Assembly (NCBI RefSeq): GCF_003024715.1
Contig: NZ_PYLO01000003.1
Span: 62,001-126,000, forward strand
DNA: 64,000 nucleotides
Source of the DNA: Clostridium fessum
GTDB lineage: Bacteria; Bacillota; Clostridia; Lachnospirales; Lachnospiraceae
Direction of reading: 5' to 3'
Part shown: positions 26,399 through 36,660 of the stretch, piece after piece
How the letters are laid out: every line of letters starts with the position of its first letter
Position numbering within the stretch: the first letter of the stretch is position 1
The notes under the pieces: generated by a model
Told to the model about the DNA's origin: nothing
Seen by the model: only the letters and a program-made list of their open reading frames with translations
Databases searched by the model: none
Translations under genes and position numbers: made by a program

Positions 26399-26414
26399 AG
26401 TCCTCTACCTCCGT

Positions 26415-27290
26415 TTACCCTTTTGTCCGGTTATCCATCTCTATGTCCCGATGTTCCAGTTTAAGCCCTATTTCCGAGTGCTCCTTGAGGCGCTCATAGA
26501 GCCGGTTCGCCACCGTAACTGAACGGTGCTTTCCACCGGTACATCCGACTGCTATGACAAGCTGATTCTTTCCTTCTTTTACATAGTACGGAAACAGAAA
26601 GTCAATCATGTCATAGAGTTTATCCAAAAATACGTCTGCCGTCCCGCCGCGGCGCACAAAGTCCTGCACCGCCTTCTCATTGCCGGTATGGCTTCTTAAA
26701 TTCTCATCATAATAAGGATTCGGCAGAAAACGGACGTCAAACACGAGATCCGCGTCCGACGGAATCCCATATTTAAAGCCAAAACTTAAGATCGTCACAA
26801 AGAGGCTGGAAAAGCGCTCGCGCCCCATGAAAATCCGTTCCAGTTCCGCCTTGAGCTCCCGCGTCAGAAGCGTGCTGGTGTCCAGAATATAGTCCGCCCG
26901 CTTTTTCAGGAAATCGAGTTTCAGGCGCTCTTTCGCAATACCGCGGTCCAGCCGCTCTTTTCCTGCCAGCGGATGGGAACGGCGCGTTTCCTTATATCGC
27001 TTGATCAGCACCTCATCGCTGGCATCCAGAAACAGGATCTCATACGGGAACTGGATGTTATTCCAGTCATTCAGTGTTCCCTCCAGCTGTGCCAGCTCGT
27101 CGCCGCTGCGGACATCGATTCCCAACGCTGCACAGCTTACCTCCCCGCTGCTGCTCTGCACCAGCTCCGCAAATTTTCCCACCAGCGGGATCGGGAGATT
27201 GTCAACACAATAAAATCCCATGTCCTCCAGCATTTTCAGTGCCGCCGTCTTTCCGGCTCCCGACATACCGGTTACGATCACAAGCCACAT
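26415..27290 (-). CDS. rapZ: RapZ/YvcJ nucleotide-binding protein
   Basis: A 291-residue P-loop protein with Walker A GMSGAGKT at residues 8-15 and the family signature GIDVRSGDELAQL. The C-terminal domain has GCTGGKHRSV and AVGCTGGKHR, the metabolite/RNA-binding region. In Escherichia coli RapZ is an adaptor that regulates glmS RNA decay. In Bacillus YvcJ is an NTPase affecting competence. It is in line with whiA 16 bp later and murB upstream, the usual Firmicutes gene order. Confidence 0.95.
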   Translation of the reverse strand: MWLVIVTGMSGAGKTAALKMLEDMGFYCVDNLPIPLVGKFAELVQSSSGEVSCAALGIDVRSGDELAQLEGTLNDWNNIQFPYEILFLDASDEVLIKRYKETRRSHPLAGKERLDRGIAKERLKLDFLKKRADYILDTSTLLTRELKAELERIFMGRERFSSLFVTILSFGFKYGIPSDADLVFDVRFLPNPYYDENLRSHTGNEKAVQDFVRRGGTADVFLDKLYDMIDFLFPYYVKEGKNQLVIAVGCTGGKHRSVTVANRLYERLKEHSEIGLKLEHRDIEMDNRTKG

Positions 27291-27330
27291 ATTGTTCCTC
27301 CCTTTTCCATACTCTATATACCTTAATATC

Positions 27331-28245
27331 TTAAAAGCCCAGCATCTTTACTTCCGTCTCCAGTTTCACCCCAAACTGCTCATACACGCGCTTCTGCACC
27401 GTCCCACACAGCCCCGCGATGTCCGAAGCCGTCGCATGGTCGCGGTTGATAACGAAACCACAGTGTTTCTCCGACACCTGTGCGCCGCCCTCCTGATAGC
27501 CGCGAAGTCCGGCATCTTCGATCAATTTTCCGGCGAAATAGCCCTCAGGGCGCTTAAAGGTGCTTCCGGCACTGGGATATTCCAGCGGCTGTTTTTCCCG
27601 CCGTTTGGCTGCCAGTTCATCCATCCGCACCCGGATCGCTTCCGGATCACCTTTCTCCAGACGGATCCGCGCCGATAAAACGATATATCCGCGCTCCGGG
27701 ATGCAGCTGTGACGATAACCCAGATCCAGTTCTTCCGTTTTAAGCTCTTTTACCTCGCCGTCCGGCGTCATCACGCGCACAGATTCCAGCACATCCTTTA
27801 ATTCTCCGCCGTAAGCGCCCGCATTCATGACCGCCGCGCCGCCCACAGTTCCAGGAATCCCGGCTGCAAACTCAAATCCGGTCATTCCATCCTTCTGCAC
27901 CTCCCTGGCGGCACGCGAAAGCAGCACACCGGCGCCCAGCTCATAGACGCCCGGTTCGCCCTCCGGACGGACCACCTCTGTAAACTGGCTTCCCAGAAGG
28001 ATCATCACGCCCGGATAGCCCGCATCACTGACAAGCAGATTGCTTCCATTTCCTAATATGTAATACGCTTTCTCTGCCTCCCGGCACGCCGCCAGCACTG
28101 CCGCCAGCTCTTTTTCGCCCTCCGGGGTCACAAAATAGCGGGCTGGTCCACCAGCCCGAAAGGTCGTATGTGCGCTCATCGGCTCCTGCTCCCGCACGGA
28201 AGCAGCGCCGATGGCATCACAAAGTTTCTGATAAAAATTAGACAT
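27331..28245 (-). CDS. murB: UDP-N-acetylenolpyruvoylglucosamine reductase
   Basis: A 304-residue type II MurB, the second enzyme of peptidoglycan precursor synthesis (NADPH-dependent reduction to UDP-MurNAc). The FAD-binding region carries YILGNGSNLLVSDAGYPGVM, and the substrate/FAD part GFEFAAGIPGTVGGAAVMNA. The proton donor Ser lies in EYPSAGSTFKRPEG. The type I C-terminal extension is missing, which is normal for Firmicutes. The neighbour hprK lies 96 bp upstream and rapZ 40 bp downstream. Confidence 0.96.
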   Translation of the reverse strand: MSNFYQKLCDAIGAASVREQEPMSAHTTFRAGGPARYFVTPEGEKELAAVLAACREAEKAYYILGNGSNLLVSDAGYPGVMILLGSQFTEVVRPEGEPGVYELGAGVLLSRAAREVQKDGMTGFEFAAGIPGTVGGAAVMNAGAYGGELKDVLESVRVMTPDGEVKELKTEELDLGYRHSCIPERGYIVLSARIRLEKGDPEAIRVRMDELAAKRREKQPLEYPSAGSTFKRPEGYFAGKLIEDAGLRGYQEGGAQVSEKHCGFVINRDHATASDIAGLCGTVQKRVYEQFGVKLETEVKMLGF

Positions 28246-28341
28246 ATCTATTTTCCTTTATTCATTTCATAACGGCTCCATCCCTTGCAAGTCGGGATTT
28301 CCGCACTAAATCACACGAATCAGACTGCGTGAATCGTTCCA

Positions 28342-29268
28342 TTAATCTCTTCTTGCCAGGTTCGCCTGTACCCGCTTGTACAGTTCTTTCGCCGCATTAT
28401 ATCCCATCTTCTTGGTACGATAGTTGACTGCCGCCGACTCTACGATGATTGCCAGGTTACGTCCCGGACGGATCGGGATTGAATGGCATACAATCTTGTT
28501 GCCAAGAAACTCGGTATACTGATCTTCCATGCCAAGGCGGTCATACTCCTTGTCCTTATCCCACTCTTCCAGCTTGATTACCATGTCAATCGACTGTGTA
28601 TCCTTTACGCTCTCTACACCGAACAGCGTCTTGACATCGATAATGCCGATACCGCGAAGCTCGATGAAATGACGGGTAATATCCGGTGCCGAACCGATCA
28701 GGGTTTCATCGCTGACGCGGCGGATCTCGACCACATCATCGCTGACGAGACGGTGACCGCGCTTAATCAGTTCCAGCGCTGCCTCACTCTTGCCGATACC
28801 GCTCTCGCCCATAATCAGGACACCCTCGCCAAATACATCGACCAGTACGCCGTGAATGCTGATCATCGGCGCCATCTTGACGTTCAGCCAGCGGATGATC
28901 TCCGCCATCAGATCCGAAGTCGTCTTCTCCGATACCATGCACGGAACCCCATAATGGTTACACAGCTCCAGCACTTCCTCCTCCGGTGCCATGCCGCGGC
29001 TATATACCAGACATGGTATACCCGAAGACAGCAGTTTGTCAAACATTTCCCGGCGGCGTTGCGGAGTCAGGGTCGAGATATACGCATTTTCCACATAACC
29101 GATGATCTGCACACGGTCCTTGTCAAAATGGTCGAAAAATCCAGTCAACTGCAATGCCGGACGGTTCACATCCGCATGCACCAGCATAACATTGTCCGTC
29201 TCCAGCTCCGGCGTCATATTGCGAAGCCCCATCTTATCGATCAGTTCTGTTATCGTCACTCCACCCAT
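28342..29268 (-). CDS. hprK: HPr kinase/phosphorylase
   Basis: A 308-residue bifunctional enzyme that phosphorylates or dephosphorylates Ser46 of HPr proteins in response to glycolytic intermediates. The Walker A loop GESGIGKS is near residue 155. HRLVSDDVVEIRR (catalytic His/Asp region) and the HprK signature LRGIGIIDVKTLFG are present. In this window its substrate may include the Glu15 HPr-like protein encoded 3 kb downstream. It is part of the uvrC-hprK-murB-rapZ-whiA run of genes. Confidence 0.96.
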   Translation of the reverse strand: MGGVTITELIDKMGLRNMTPELETDNVMLVHADVNRPALQLTGFFDHFDKDRVQIIGYVENAYISTLTPQRRREMFDKLLSSGIPCLVYSRGMAPEEEVLELCNHYGVPCMVSEKTTSDLMAEIIRWLNVKMAPMISIHGVLVDVFGEGVLIMGESGIGKSEAALELIKRGHRLVSDDVVEIRRVSDETLIGSAPDITRHFIELRGIGIIDVKTLFGVESVKDTQSIDMVIKLEEWDKDKEYDRLGMEDQYTEFLGNKIVCHSIPIRPGRNLAIIVESAAVNYRTKKMGYNAAKELYKRVQANLARRD

Positions 29269-29308
29269 ACTTTTGTCTCCTTTTATTTTTACTATTGTCT
29301 ACATCCTA

Positions 29309-31186
29309 TCACATCTTCCCCTGCTTGTCATCACGGAAAAATATATAGACTGCCTCGGCGGCTGCCTGGTTCATCTGTGGCGCAGCTTCCAGCTCCTCCA
29401 CGCTCGCCTCCCGGACTGCTTCGATCGTCTTGAACGTCCGCATCAGAGACTTACGGCGCGCTGGTCCGATGCCCTTGATATCATCCAGCACGGAGCGCAC
29501 CTGCTCCTTGCCCCGGAGACTCCGGTGGTACTCGATCGCAAACCGGTGCGCCTCGTCCTGAATCCGGGTGATCAGCTGAAATCCTTCCGAATGGCGATCG
29601 ATTGGAATTTCCACATTCTGATAATACAATCCCCTCGTCCGGTGGTTATCATCCTTTACCATGCCACAGACCGGGATTTCCAGCTGAAGCTCTCTTAATA
29701 CCTCCAGCGCGATATTAACCTGTCCGCGTCCGCCATCCATCATCAGCAGATCTGGAAAACGCGTAAAACTTCCCATCGCCAGATCGCCGCCCTCGGCTTG
29801 CAGTTTCTTCGTCTCCTCCAGACCATGGGAAAACCGCCGCAGCAGCACCTCGCGCATCGAAGCGTAGTCGTTCGGTCCCTGAACCGTCCGGATACGGAAT
29901 TTGCGGTAATCATTGCGTTTCGGACGTCCATTTTCGTAGACAATCATCGAACCGACCGACTCAAAACCGCTGATATTGGAAATATCGTAGGCTTCTACCC
30001 GCTTGATCCCCGAAAGCCCGATCCACGATCCAATCTGATTCATCGCCCCGATCGTCCGGAGCTCCTCGCGCTTGATCTTCTCCTTATCCTGGGAGAGCAC
30101 CATCTTCGCATTCTTCTCCGCCAGCTCGACCAGCCGCTCTTTCTCGCCCATCTTTGGCACGACAAAGCGCACCTTCTGTCCCCGGCGCGCCGTCAGGAAG
30201 CTGGCGATAACCTCCGCGTCCTCTAACTCCTCCTGCACCCAGATCTCATGCGGCACAAACGGCGTTCCCGCGTAAAACTGTTTGACGAAGCTGTTTAAGA
30301 TTTCTGCCTTGCTCTCCGAGCCGGTCAGATTCATATGGAAATGTTCCCGCCCAATAAGCTTGCCATCGCGCACGAAGAACACCTGCACAACCGCATCGCG
30401 CTCATCCTTCGCCATCGCGATAATATCCCGATCTTCCATGCTCTGGCTCGTAATCTTCTGCTTCTGCGCCACCTTTCTGACACTGTCAAGCAGATCCCGG
30501 TACTCAATCGCCTTCTCAAACTCCATCGTCTCGGACGCCGTCCTCATCTTTTCTTCCAGATATTTCATGACCGGCTCATACTGTCCATTTAAAAACCCGA
30601 CCGCCTGCTTCACCGATTTCTGATAATCTGCCTGTGAAATATACCCCTGACATGGCGCGTCGCACTGGTGAATATGGTAATAAAGGCACGGACGGTCCTT
30701 TCCCATATCCTGCGGCAGCTTCCGGCTGCACGCCCGGATCCGGTATATCTTCCGAATCAGCTCGATTGTGTCTTTGACTGCTCCCGCGCTCGTAAAAGGA
30801 CCAAAATACTTATTTTTATCCTTTTTCATCTGGCGTGAAAACAAGATCCGCGGGTACTCCTCCGAAGCCGTCACCTTGATGTACGGGTACGTCTTGTCAT
30901 CCTTGAGCATCGTATTGTAGCGTGGGCGGTGCTCTTTGATCAGGTTGCACTCCAGCACCAGCGCTTCCAGCTCCGAATCCGTCACGATATACTCAAAACG
31001 TGCTATCTTCGAGACCATCTGCTTGATCTTCGCCGTCTTATCCCGGCTGCTCTGGAAATATTGGCGGACTCGGTTTTTTAGGCTGATCGCCTTGCCGACA
31101 TAGATGATCGCGTCCTTCGCATCGTGCATAATATAAACACCCGGCTGCCCCGGCAGTTTTTTCAGTTCTTCTTCTATTTGAAACAT
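29309..31186 (-). CDS. uvrC: UvrC, excision nuclease subunit
   Basis: A 625-residue UvrC that makes both incisions in nucleotide excision repair. The N-terminal GIY-YIG nuclease begins [20 protein letters not shown]. The UVR coiled coil lies near 205-235 ([16 protein letters not shown]). The RNase H-like C-terminal nuclease has [20 protein letters not shown] and [12 protein letters not shown], and a helix-hairpin-helix follows ([13 protein letters not shown]). Length is standard. It is the first gene of the run toward hprK; uvrB lies separately at 43376. Confidence 0.97.
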   Translation of the reverse strand: MFQIEEELKKLPGQPGVYIMHDAKDAIIYVGKAISLKNRVRQYFQSSRDKTAKIKQMVSKIARFEYIVTDSELEALVLECNLIKEHRPRYNTMLKDDKTYPYIKVTASEEYPRILFSRQMKKDKNKYFGPFTSAGAVKDTIELIRKIYRIRACSRKLPQDMGKDRPCLYYHIHQCDAPCQGYISQADYQKSVKQAVGFLNGQYEPVMKYLEEKMRTASETMEFEKAIEYRDLLDSVRKVAQKQKITSQSMEDRDIIAMAKDERDAVVQVFFVRDGKLIGREHFHMNLTGSESKAEILNSFVKQFYAGTPFVPHEIWVQEELEDAEVIASFLTARRGQKVRFVVPKMGEKERLVELAEKNAKMVLSQDKEKIKREELRTIGAMNQIGSWIGLSGIKRVEAYDISNISGFESVGSMIVYENGRPKRNDYRKFRIRTVQGPNDYASMREVLLRRFSHGLEETKKLQAEGGDLAMGSFTRFPDLLMMDGGRGQVNIALEVLRELQLEIPVCGMVKDDNHRTRGLYYQNVEIPIDRHSEGFQLITRIQDEAHRFAIEYHRSLRGKEQVRSVLDDIKGIGPARRKSLMRTFKTIEAVREASVEELEAAPQMNQAAAEAVYIFFRDDKQGKM

Positions 31187-31209
31187 CTCAAACCATCCTG
31201 TTTTCTAAT

Positions 31210-31273
31210 CTGCTGCCACCACGTTTTCTTACGGCACTTTCGGTTTCAAAAGTGCCTACCCGTGAACAGTTAC
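31210..31273. repeat. GTTACTGT-family repeat, partial copy
   Basis: A 64 bp segment with the family core CCACCACGTTTTCTTACGGC, the GGCACTTT/AAAGTGCC hairpin and the end CGTGAACAGTTAC. It matches the right-hand half of the element at 40706-40838 and lies between the DUF1653 gene and uvrC. Confidence 0.75.
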
Positions 31274-31298
31274 CCAGACTCTTCTGCCAGACAGCCGC

Positions 31299-31892
31299 TC
31301 ACTTTCCATACCGCAGGCGCGGTGCATCATACCTCTGCTGCATCCGGATGCACTGACGGATCGCGTCCAGCTCTTCCTCCACGCTTCCACCGACCGGATT
31401 CATATCCAGACAGAAGCAGAGACTGTCGAGATCACGCTTGTCCACCTTGCCGCTCATTCTCTGGAGCACTTCCAGCCTGCCCTCGGTCGTTTCCTGATCC
31501 AGAAATTCTGCCACAAGCGGATGCAGCTCCGGTTCCTCCTGCGGTATGTCCCAGGAATGAGTGGCTGCGTCAGACATTTTCGAACGGCGTACACCTTCAT
31601 TTACGACATGAGTCGTTCTGGTTGTCCTTATTTCCTGCTGTTTCGAATTTTCCCACGGACCCGCCGCAATCCGCTCAAACCGGTATCTCTGCGCCGCCTC
31701 CGGATATTTTACCCGATCTACCTCTTCCATAAACATAGAAAGCGGTCTAACCCAGACGCCATATTCTCCATAGAGCGCCTGATAGACAACCATCTTTTCC
31801 CCCGTTTCCGAGTGGGTTGCCACCGCCAGAATCTGATATTCTTTATTTTTAAAATGCCGGTACCGCTCGCCCGGCTTTGGAATTTCCCGCAT
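31299..31892 (-). CDS. DUF1653-domain protein
   Basis: A 197-residue protein. Residues 4-68 are the DUF1653 domain, a small beta fold (GERYRHFKNKEYQILAVATH, then MVVYQALYGEYGVWVRPLSM). The rest is a charged linker and a helical C-terminus (GRLEVLQRMSGKVDKRDLDS) that looks like a short interaction domain. The role of DUF1653 is not established. It lies upstream of uvrC on the same strand, with a repeat element between them, so co-transcription is uncertain. Confidence 0.85.
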   Translation of the reverse strand: MREIPKPGERYRHFKNKEYQILAVATHSETGEKMVVYQALYGEYGVWVRPLSMFMEEVDRVKYPEAAQRYRFERIAAGPWENSKQQEIRTTRTTHVVNEGVRRSKMSDAATHSWDIPQEEPELHPLVAEFLDQETTEGRLEVLQRMSGKVDKRDLDSLCFCLDMNPVGGSVEEELDAIRQCIRMQQRYDAPRLRYGK

Positions 31893-32027
31893 GAATGCTG
31901 ATACCTCCTTAAAACATCTCGCTACGTGTTCACATTATATCACGATTCGCCGTTCGCCTTAAATCTGCAAGCAGCTTTCTGGCTCACTTGCGCTCATTAT
32001 ATCATAAGAACGTATTCTCACCCGTCC
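31893..32027. other. Intergenic stretch with short repeats
   Basis: Between the DUF1653 gene and the larger repeat. It holds GTGTTCACATTATATCA (31926-31942) and CGCTCATTATATCA (31991-32004), motifs that recur near 37921-37941 and 38019-38030 on the other strand. No gene is seen. Confidence 0.5.
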
Positions 32028-32150
32028 ACTCACGAACCCGCGCTATCGCGCTCCACCGCCCTGCTTCGCATGGCTGTTCGTTCGTTAATGGCGCAAGAAA
32101 AGAATATGTCTGCTTCGCAGCCGCATTCTTTTCTTCTGCGCTCATTATAT
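32028..32150 (+). repeat. 122 bp structured repeat, copy A
   Basis: The segment starts ACTCACGAACCCGCGCTATC and ends CGCTCATTATAT. Internal hairpins are visible, e.g. AAGAAAAGAAT paired with ATTCTTTTCTT and GCGCTATCGCGC. Copy B at 38019-38140 is nearly identical in the reverse orientation. No protein is encoded. Confidence 0.85.
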
Positions 32151-32566
32151 CACATTTTGTATGCCCTTTTCTGTTTTTTATCAATTTACATCCAGATTTT
32201 CTTTCCTCCATCCCCATCGCCTGTACACAAAAATTTTCGCCAGAAAATATTACATTTCCGAAAACCAAATCCGTCATTTTTCCGATTTTAAATTTTTTTT
32301 ATTTTCCCTCTACTCAAATAGACTTTTTTGTAGGATAATAGAACTAATTGTGATTCTTTGCGGTCTGCTGTGCTGCGTTCATTTCACACAAAGAGCATCG
32401 ACATAAACAACTGCGAATGGCAGTCTGTGCCGGACATGGACTGTGACCTGGCGGCGCAATCATCCATACAAACATATGATTTTCATCCCACCAGATGGAC
32501 ACCGGCATCTGCCCCCACCGCGATACCGGTATTCTGTGCGGGACGAAACTAAGAACGGAGGATTAG
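32151..32566 (+). other. Long structured leader before the DUF1846 gene
   Basis: An AT-rich part (to about 32345) is followed by a 220 bp GC-richer leader. Hairpins can be drawn, such as CAGTC/GACTG (near 32422-32446) and CCGC/GCGG around ATACCGGTAT (near 32518-32541). A 64-codon frame at 32358-32552 has no clear ribosome site and no recognisable features, so I do not call it a gene. No riboswitch class is recognised. A promoter could lie near GATAAT at 32334. Confidence 0.4.
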
Positions 32567-34045
32567 ATGAAAATCGGTTTTGACAACAACAAATACCTGA
32601 AAATGCAGTCGGAACATATCCGTGAGCGTATCAACCAGTTCGGTGATAAGCTCTACCTCGAATTTGGCGGAAAACTGTTCGATGACTACCACGCATCCCG
32701 GGTTCTTCCGGGCTTTGCACCTGACAGCAAGCTGCGGATGCTTCTGCAGTTAGCGGATCAGGCGGAGATCGTCATCGTCATCAGTGCTGCGGATATCGAG
32801 AAAAACAAAGTACGTTCCGACCTTGGCATTACTTACGACGTAGACGTACTCCGTCTGATTCAGTCCTTTACCGACAAGGGACTCTATGTTGGAAGCGTTG
32901 TAATCACCCACTATTCCGGGCAGAACACTGCGGATGTCTTCAAACACAAGCTCGAATCCATGGGCATCAAGGTTTACCGCCACTACACCATCGACGGTTA
33001 TCCGGGCAATGTTCCGCTGATCGTCAGCGATGAAGGTTATGGTAAAAATGATTACATTGAAACCAAACGTCCACTCGTTGTTGTCACCGCGCCGGGACCG
33101 GGAAGCGGAAAAATGGCAACCTGCCTTTCCCAGCTCTACCACGAGAACAAACGCGGCGTCAAGGCTGGATATGCCAAATTTGAGACCTTCCCGATCTGGA
33201 ATATCCCGTTAAAGCACCCGGTCAACCTGGCATACGAGGCAGCGACCGCTGACTTAAACGATGTCAACATGATCGATCCGTTCCATCTGGAGGCTTATGG
33301 TGTAACAACGGTCAACTACAACCGTGACATCGAGATTTTCCCGGTTCTGAGCGCTATTTTCGAGGGAATCTACGGCGAGAACCCGTACAAATCCCCGACT
33401 GATATGGGCGTCAACATGGCAGGAAACTGTATCATTGACGACGAAGCCTGCTGCGAAGCATCCCGTCAGGAAATCCTGCGCCGCTACTATCAGGCATTAA
33501 ACCGCGTTGTCAAAGAGGATGTCGGCAAAGAGGAAGTTTATAAGATCGAACTTCTGATGAAGCAGGCAAAACTGACCACCGATATGCGCAAGGTTGTTCC
33601 GGCTGCCCTGAAACGCGCCGAAGAAACCGGTGCTCCGGCTGCTGCCATCGAACTTCCGGACGGAACCATCGCTACCGGAAAGACAACCAACCTGCTCGGC
33701 GCTTCCGCTGCCCTGCTTCTAAATGCTGTCAAGGTACTTGGCAATATTCCGCACGATGAGCACCTGATCTCCCCGATCGCGATCGAGCCGATCCAGAAGC
33801 TGAAAGTCGAGTACCTCGGAAGCCGCAACCCACGTCTCCACACCGATGAAGTTCTGATCGCGCTGTCCATGTGCGCCGCTACCAACAAACACGCGCAGAT
33901 CGCCCTGGAACAGCTTGAAAAGCTGCGTGGCTGCCAGGTTCACACCTCCGTCATGCTGTCGGAGGTTGATATCAAGACCTTCAAACGTCTCGGCATCGAA
34001 CTGACCTCCGAGCCGGTATATGAGCACAACCGCCTGTACCAGTAA
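32567..34045 (+). CDS. DUF1846-family protein
   Basis: A 492-residue protein starting MKIGFDNNKYLKMQSEHIRE behind an excellent GGAGG site. It matches the DUF1846 family, large cytosolic proteins conserved in Firmicutes, whose biochemical role is not settled. The central segment (VVVTAPGPGSGKMATCLSQL) looks like a P-loop-type glycine-rich turn. Other conserved parts are PVNLAYEAATADLNDVNMID and GVNMAGNCIIDDEACCEASR. It is a single gene with strong codon bias, and a bidirectional terminator lies between it and ftsH. Confidence 0.9.
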   Translation: MKIGFDNNKYLKMQSEHIRERINQFGDKLYLEFGGKLFDDYHASRVLPGFAPDSKLRMLLQLADQAEIVIVISAADIEKNKVRSDLGITYDVDVLRLIQSFTDKGLYVGSVVITHYSGQNTADVFKHKLESMGIKVYRHYTIDGYPGNVPLIVSDEGYGKNDYIETKRPLVVVTAPGPGSGKMATCLSQLYHENKRGVKAGYAKFETFPIWNIPLKHPVNLAYEAATADLNDVNMIDPFHLEAYGVTTVNYNRDIEIFPVLSAIFEGIYGENPYKSPTDMGVNMAGNCIIDDEACCEASRQEILRRYYQALNRVVKEDVGKEEVYKIELLMKQAKLTTDMRKVVPAALKRAEETGAPAAAIELPDGTIATGKTTNLLGASAALLLNAVKVLGNIPHDEHLISPIAIEPIQKLKVEYLGSRNPRLHTDEVLIALSMCAATNKHAQIALEQLEKLRGCQVHTSVMLSEVDIKTFKRLGIELTSEPVYEHNRLYQ

Positions 34046-34066
34046 TTGATATAATCCTATATAAAT

Positions 34067-34141
34067 AACGGCTGTATCTCAGCAAAACAGAACTCATAGA
34101 TTTTTCAATATATGGATTCACATTGCTGAAATACAGCCGTT
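34067..34141. terminator. Bidirectional terminator between DUF1846 gene and ftsH
   Basis: Arms AACGGCTGTATCTCAGCAA and TTGCTGAAATACAGCCGTT pair with one mismatch over 19 bp around a 37 nt loop. A moderately T-rich stretch follows on either strand. It lies between two convergent genes. Confidence 0.7.
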
Positions 34142-34183
34142 CTATTTACTGTATAAATATTTCTTTTATGCTATACATCACTT

Positions 34184-36316
34184 TTATTTCCGGTCGAACG
34201 AGCTTCCACCGCGCATCTCATCCTCATTTGGACTCTCTGATGCTACAGCTTCTGCCGATTCCGGTGTTTCGTCTGCCGGTGCTTCATCCGCCGGTTTTCC
34301 TTCCAGCTTCTGCTGGTTCTGTGAGTTTTCCGCGTTCGTTTCCTCCGCAGTCTTTACCGGCTGCACCTCATCGCCTGTCTTCTCAGCCTCCGGCATCTCA
34401 ATCCGGTCCTCGCCTTCCTGTTTCTTTTCCTCCAGCTCCGGAATTCCCTTTACCTCATGGAAAATCTTCATGAACTCTTTACCGGTGATCGTCTCTTTCT
34501 CAATCAGGAACGCCGCAATCTTATCAAGCGCCTCGCGGTTTTCACTCAGCAGGCGTTTTGCCTCCTCATAAGAAACCTTCAGAATATGCATGACTTCCTG
34601 GTCAATCTCTGCCGCCGTCATATCACTGCAATTCAGGACTGTTCTCCCGTTCAGGTACTGATTTTCCTGGCTTTCCAGTCCCATCAGACCAAACTTCTTG
34701 GACATACCGTACTGGGTTACCATCGCACGCGCGATCCGGGTTGCTTTTTCAATATCATTTGACGCACCTGTCGTTACCGTATCAAAAACGATCTCCTCAG
34801 CCGCACGTCCGCCTAAAAATCCGACCAGCATCGCGCGGATTTCCTTCTCAGTATTTAAGTACTTCTCTTCCTCCGGCACCTGCATGACATAACCGAGCGC
34901 ACCCATGGTACGCGGCACAATCGTGATCTTCTGTACCGGCTCCGAATCCTTCTGCAGGGCGCTGACCAGCGCATGACCCACCTCATGATACGAAACAATC
35001 TGGCGCTCTTCCTGGCTCAAGATGCGGTCTTTCTTCTCTTTGCCGACCAGAACCAGCTCAACTGCCTCAAATAAATCCTTCTGGGAAACGGCTTTCCTGC
35101 CATTCTTAACGGCTGTGATCGCCGCCTCGTTCATCATATTGGCTAGATCCGCACCTACAGCGCCAGATGTCGCCAGCGCGATCTCCTCGAAATCAACCGT
35201 CTCATCCAGTTTTACATCCTTGGAATGTACCTTTAAAATCTGCACACGCCCCTTTAAATCCGGCTTATCCACGATAATCCGGCGGTCAAAACGTCCCGGG
35301 CGAAGCAGCGCCGGATCCAGAATCTCCGGGCGGTTCGTCGCCGCCATGACTAAAAGACCCTTGGAGGAATCAAATCCATCCATCTCCGAAAGGAGCTGGT
35401 TTAACGTCTGCTCACGTTCATCGTTGCCGCCCAGACGGGAATCACGACTTTTACCGATCGCATCCACCTCATCGATGAAAATGATACACGGAGCCGACTG
35501 CTGCGCCTGCTTGAACAGGTCACGCACACGGGATGCGCCGACGCCGACAAACATTTCCACAAAATCCGAACCGGACAGAGAGAAAAACGGAACCTTCGCC
35601 TCTCCAGCTACTGCCTTGGCAAGAAGTGTTTTACCGGTTCCTGGCGGTCCGACTAACAGCGCACCCTTTGGCAGTTTCGCACCAATCTTCGTATATTTTC
35701 CCGGGTTATGCAGGAAATCAACAATCTCCGTCAGAGACTCCTTCGCCTCATCCTCGCCTGCCACATCCTTGAACGTAACACCGGTCTCTTTCTGTACATA
35801 TACTTTGGCATTGCTCTTGCCGACACCCATTATGCCGCCTCCGCCGCCCATGCGCTTCATCATCATATTGAAAATGACGAACATCGCTGCAATCGGAAGC
35901 ACCCACTCAAGCAGAAGCATGATAATACTGCCTGTCGCGTCCACTTCTGCCTGTTCATAGGTCGTAACACCAGCTTCATCCAGCTTCTTCTCCAAATCCG
36001 GATCGTTGATCGGAATCGTGTAGTACTCCATTCCTACCAGATTTCCGTATTTGCCCTGGCTGCCGCCATATTTCTTCGAATCTTCCTTCGGCGTGATCTG
36101 AATCTTTCCATTGCCAATCACAACCGATTCTACCTCGTGATCCTTAAGCATCTGATTAAACTCGCTGTACGGCATCTTGTGCGTGCGGCTGCCCTGCCAG
36201 AGGTTGTGCATCATCGCCACGCAGAGAAGCGTAAACAGCATCGTCATGATCAGCACTGCATAATTCTGACCGCGGGGATTTTTTCCATTTTTATTCTGGT
36301 TTCCCTTATTATCCAT
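34184..36316 (-). CDS. ftsH: ATP-dependent zinc metalloprotease FtsH
   Basis: A membrane AAA+ protease that degrades misfolded and short-lived proteins. I place the start at ATG 36316 (MDNKGNQNKN, 710 residues) because of GGAGA 7 nt upstream. An upstream in-frame ATG at 36346 has no such site. Two membrane segments lie at about 20-38 and 122-140. Walker A is GPPGTGKT, Walker B IIFIDEVDAIG, SRH NRPEILDPALLRPGRFDR. The zinc motif reads HEVGH, which fits HExxH. The C-terminal 75 residues are an acidic, low-complexity tail (EEKKQEGEDRIEMPEAEK...), longer than usual. A near-consensus promoter lies upstream. Confidence 0.96.
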   Translation of the reverse strand: MDNKGNQNKNGKNPRGQNYAVLIMTMLFTLLCVAMMHNLWQGSRTHKMPYSEFNQMLKDHEVESVVIGNGKIQITPKEDSKKYGGSQGKYGNLVGMEYYTIPINDPDLEKKLDEAGVTTYEQAEVDATGSIIMLLLEWVLPIAAMFVIFNMMMKRMGGGGGIMGVGKSNAKVYVQKETGVTFKDVAGEDEAKESLTEIVDFLHNPGKYTKIGAKLPKGALLVGPPGTGKTLLAKAVAGEAKVPFFSLSGSDFVEMFVGVGASRVRDLFKQAQQSAPCIIFIDEVDAIGKSRDSRLGGNDEREQTLNQLLSEMDGFDSSKGLLVMAATNRPEILDPALLRPGRFDRRIIVDKPDLKGRVQILKVHSKDVKLDETVDFEEIALATSGAVGADLANMMNEAAITAVKNGRKAVSQKDLFEAVELVLVGKEKKDRILSQEERQIVSYHEVGHALVSALQKDSEPVQKITIVPRTMGALGYVMQVPEEEKYLNTEKEIRAMLVGFLGGRAAEEIVFDTVTTGASNDIEKATRIARAMVTQYGMSKKFGLMGLESQENQYLNGRTVLNCSDMTAAEIDQEVMHILKVSYEEAKRLLSENREALDKIAAFLIEKETITGKEFMKIFHEVKGIPELEEKKQEGEDRIEMPEAEKTGDEVQPVKTAEETNAENSQNQQKLEGKPADEAPADETPESAEAVASESPNEDEMRGGSSFDRK

Positions 36317-36467
36317 ACACTTTCTCCATTCTGTGTCACTGTACATCCGGAATCTGCCACATCAGGTTACTCAAAAGCTCCTCTAAATCTGCCGCATCTG
36401 CTTCTCATCCGGCTTCATGCCCGCTTTTCTTCCCCGTCAGCGCACAAATTTCTGCGTACTCTTATCC

Positions 36468-36496
36468 ATTATAGTGGCAGATTGCCTATAAATCAA
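36468..36496 (-). promoter_or_regulatory. Promoter of ftsH
   Basis: TTGATT (36496-36491), a 17 bp spacer and TATAAT (36473-36468) on the minus strand, about 150 bp before the chosen ftsH start. Confidence 0.75.
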
Positions 36497-36660
36497 GAAG
36501 TGAAAATATTAAAAACTTGTGAACTCCTTATAAAATATAGGTGTTTTCTCTGCATATATGAAATGCCATCAAAATCATCCGCTGTGTATCTCTTCCCGAT
36601 ACAGTTACCTTGTCACAGTTATTCGAAAAATTGCTTTTTAAAAAGTCCCTATTTACATTT

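Noticed and set aside
32358-32552. A 64-codon frame before the DUF1846 gene
   Set aside because: No ribosome site or family features; the region looks like a structured leader.
34184-36316. FtsH with a broken zinc site (HEVGH instead of HEAGH)
   Set aside because: The change is in the free position of HExxH; metal ligands and the catalytic Glu are kept.
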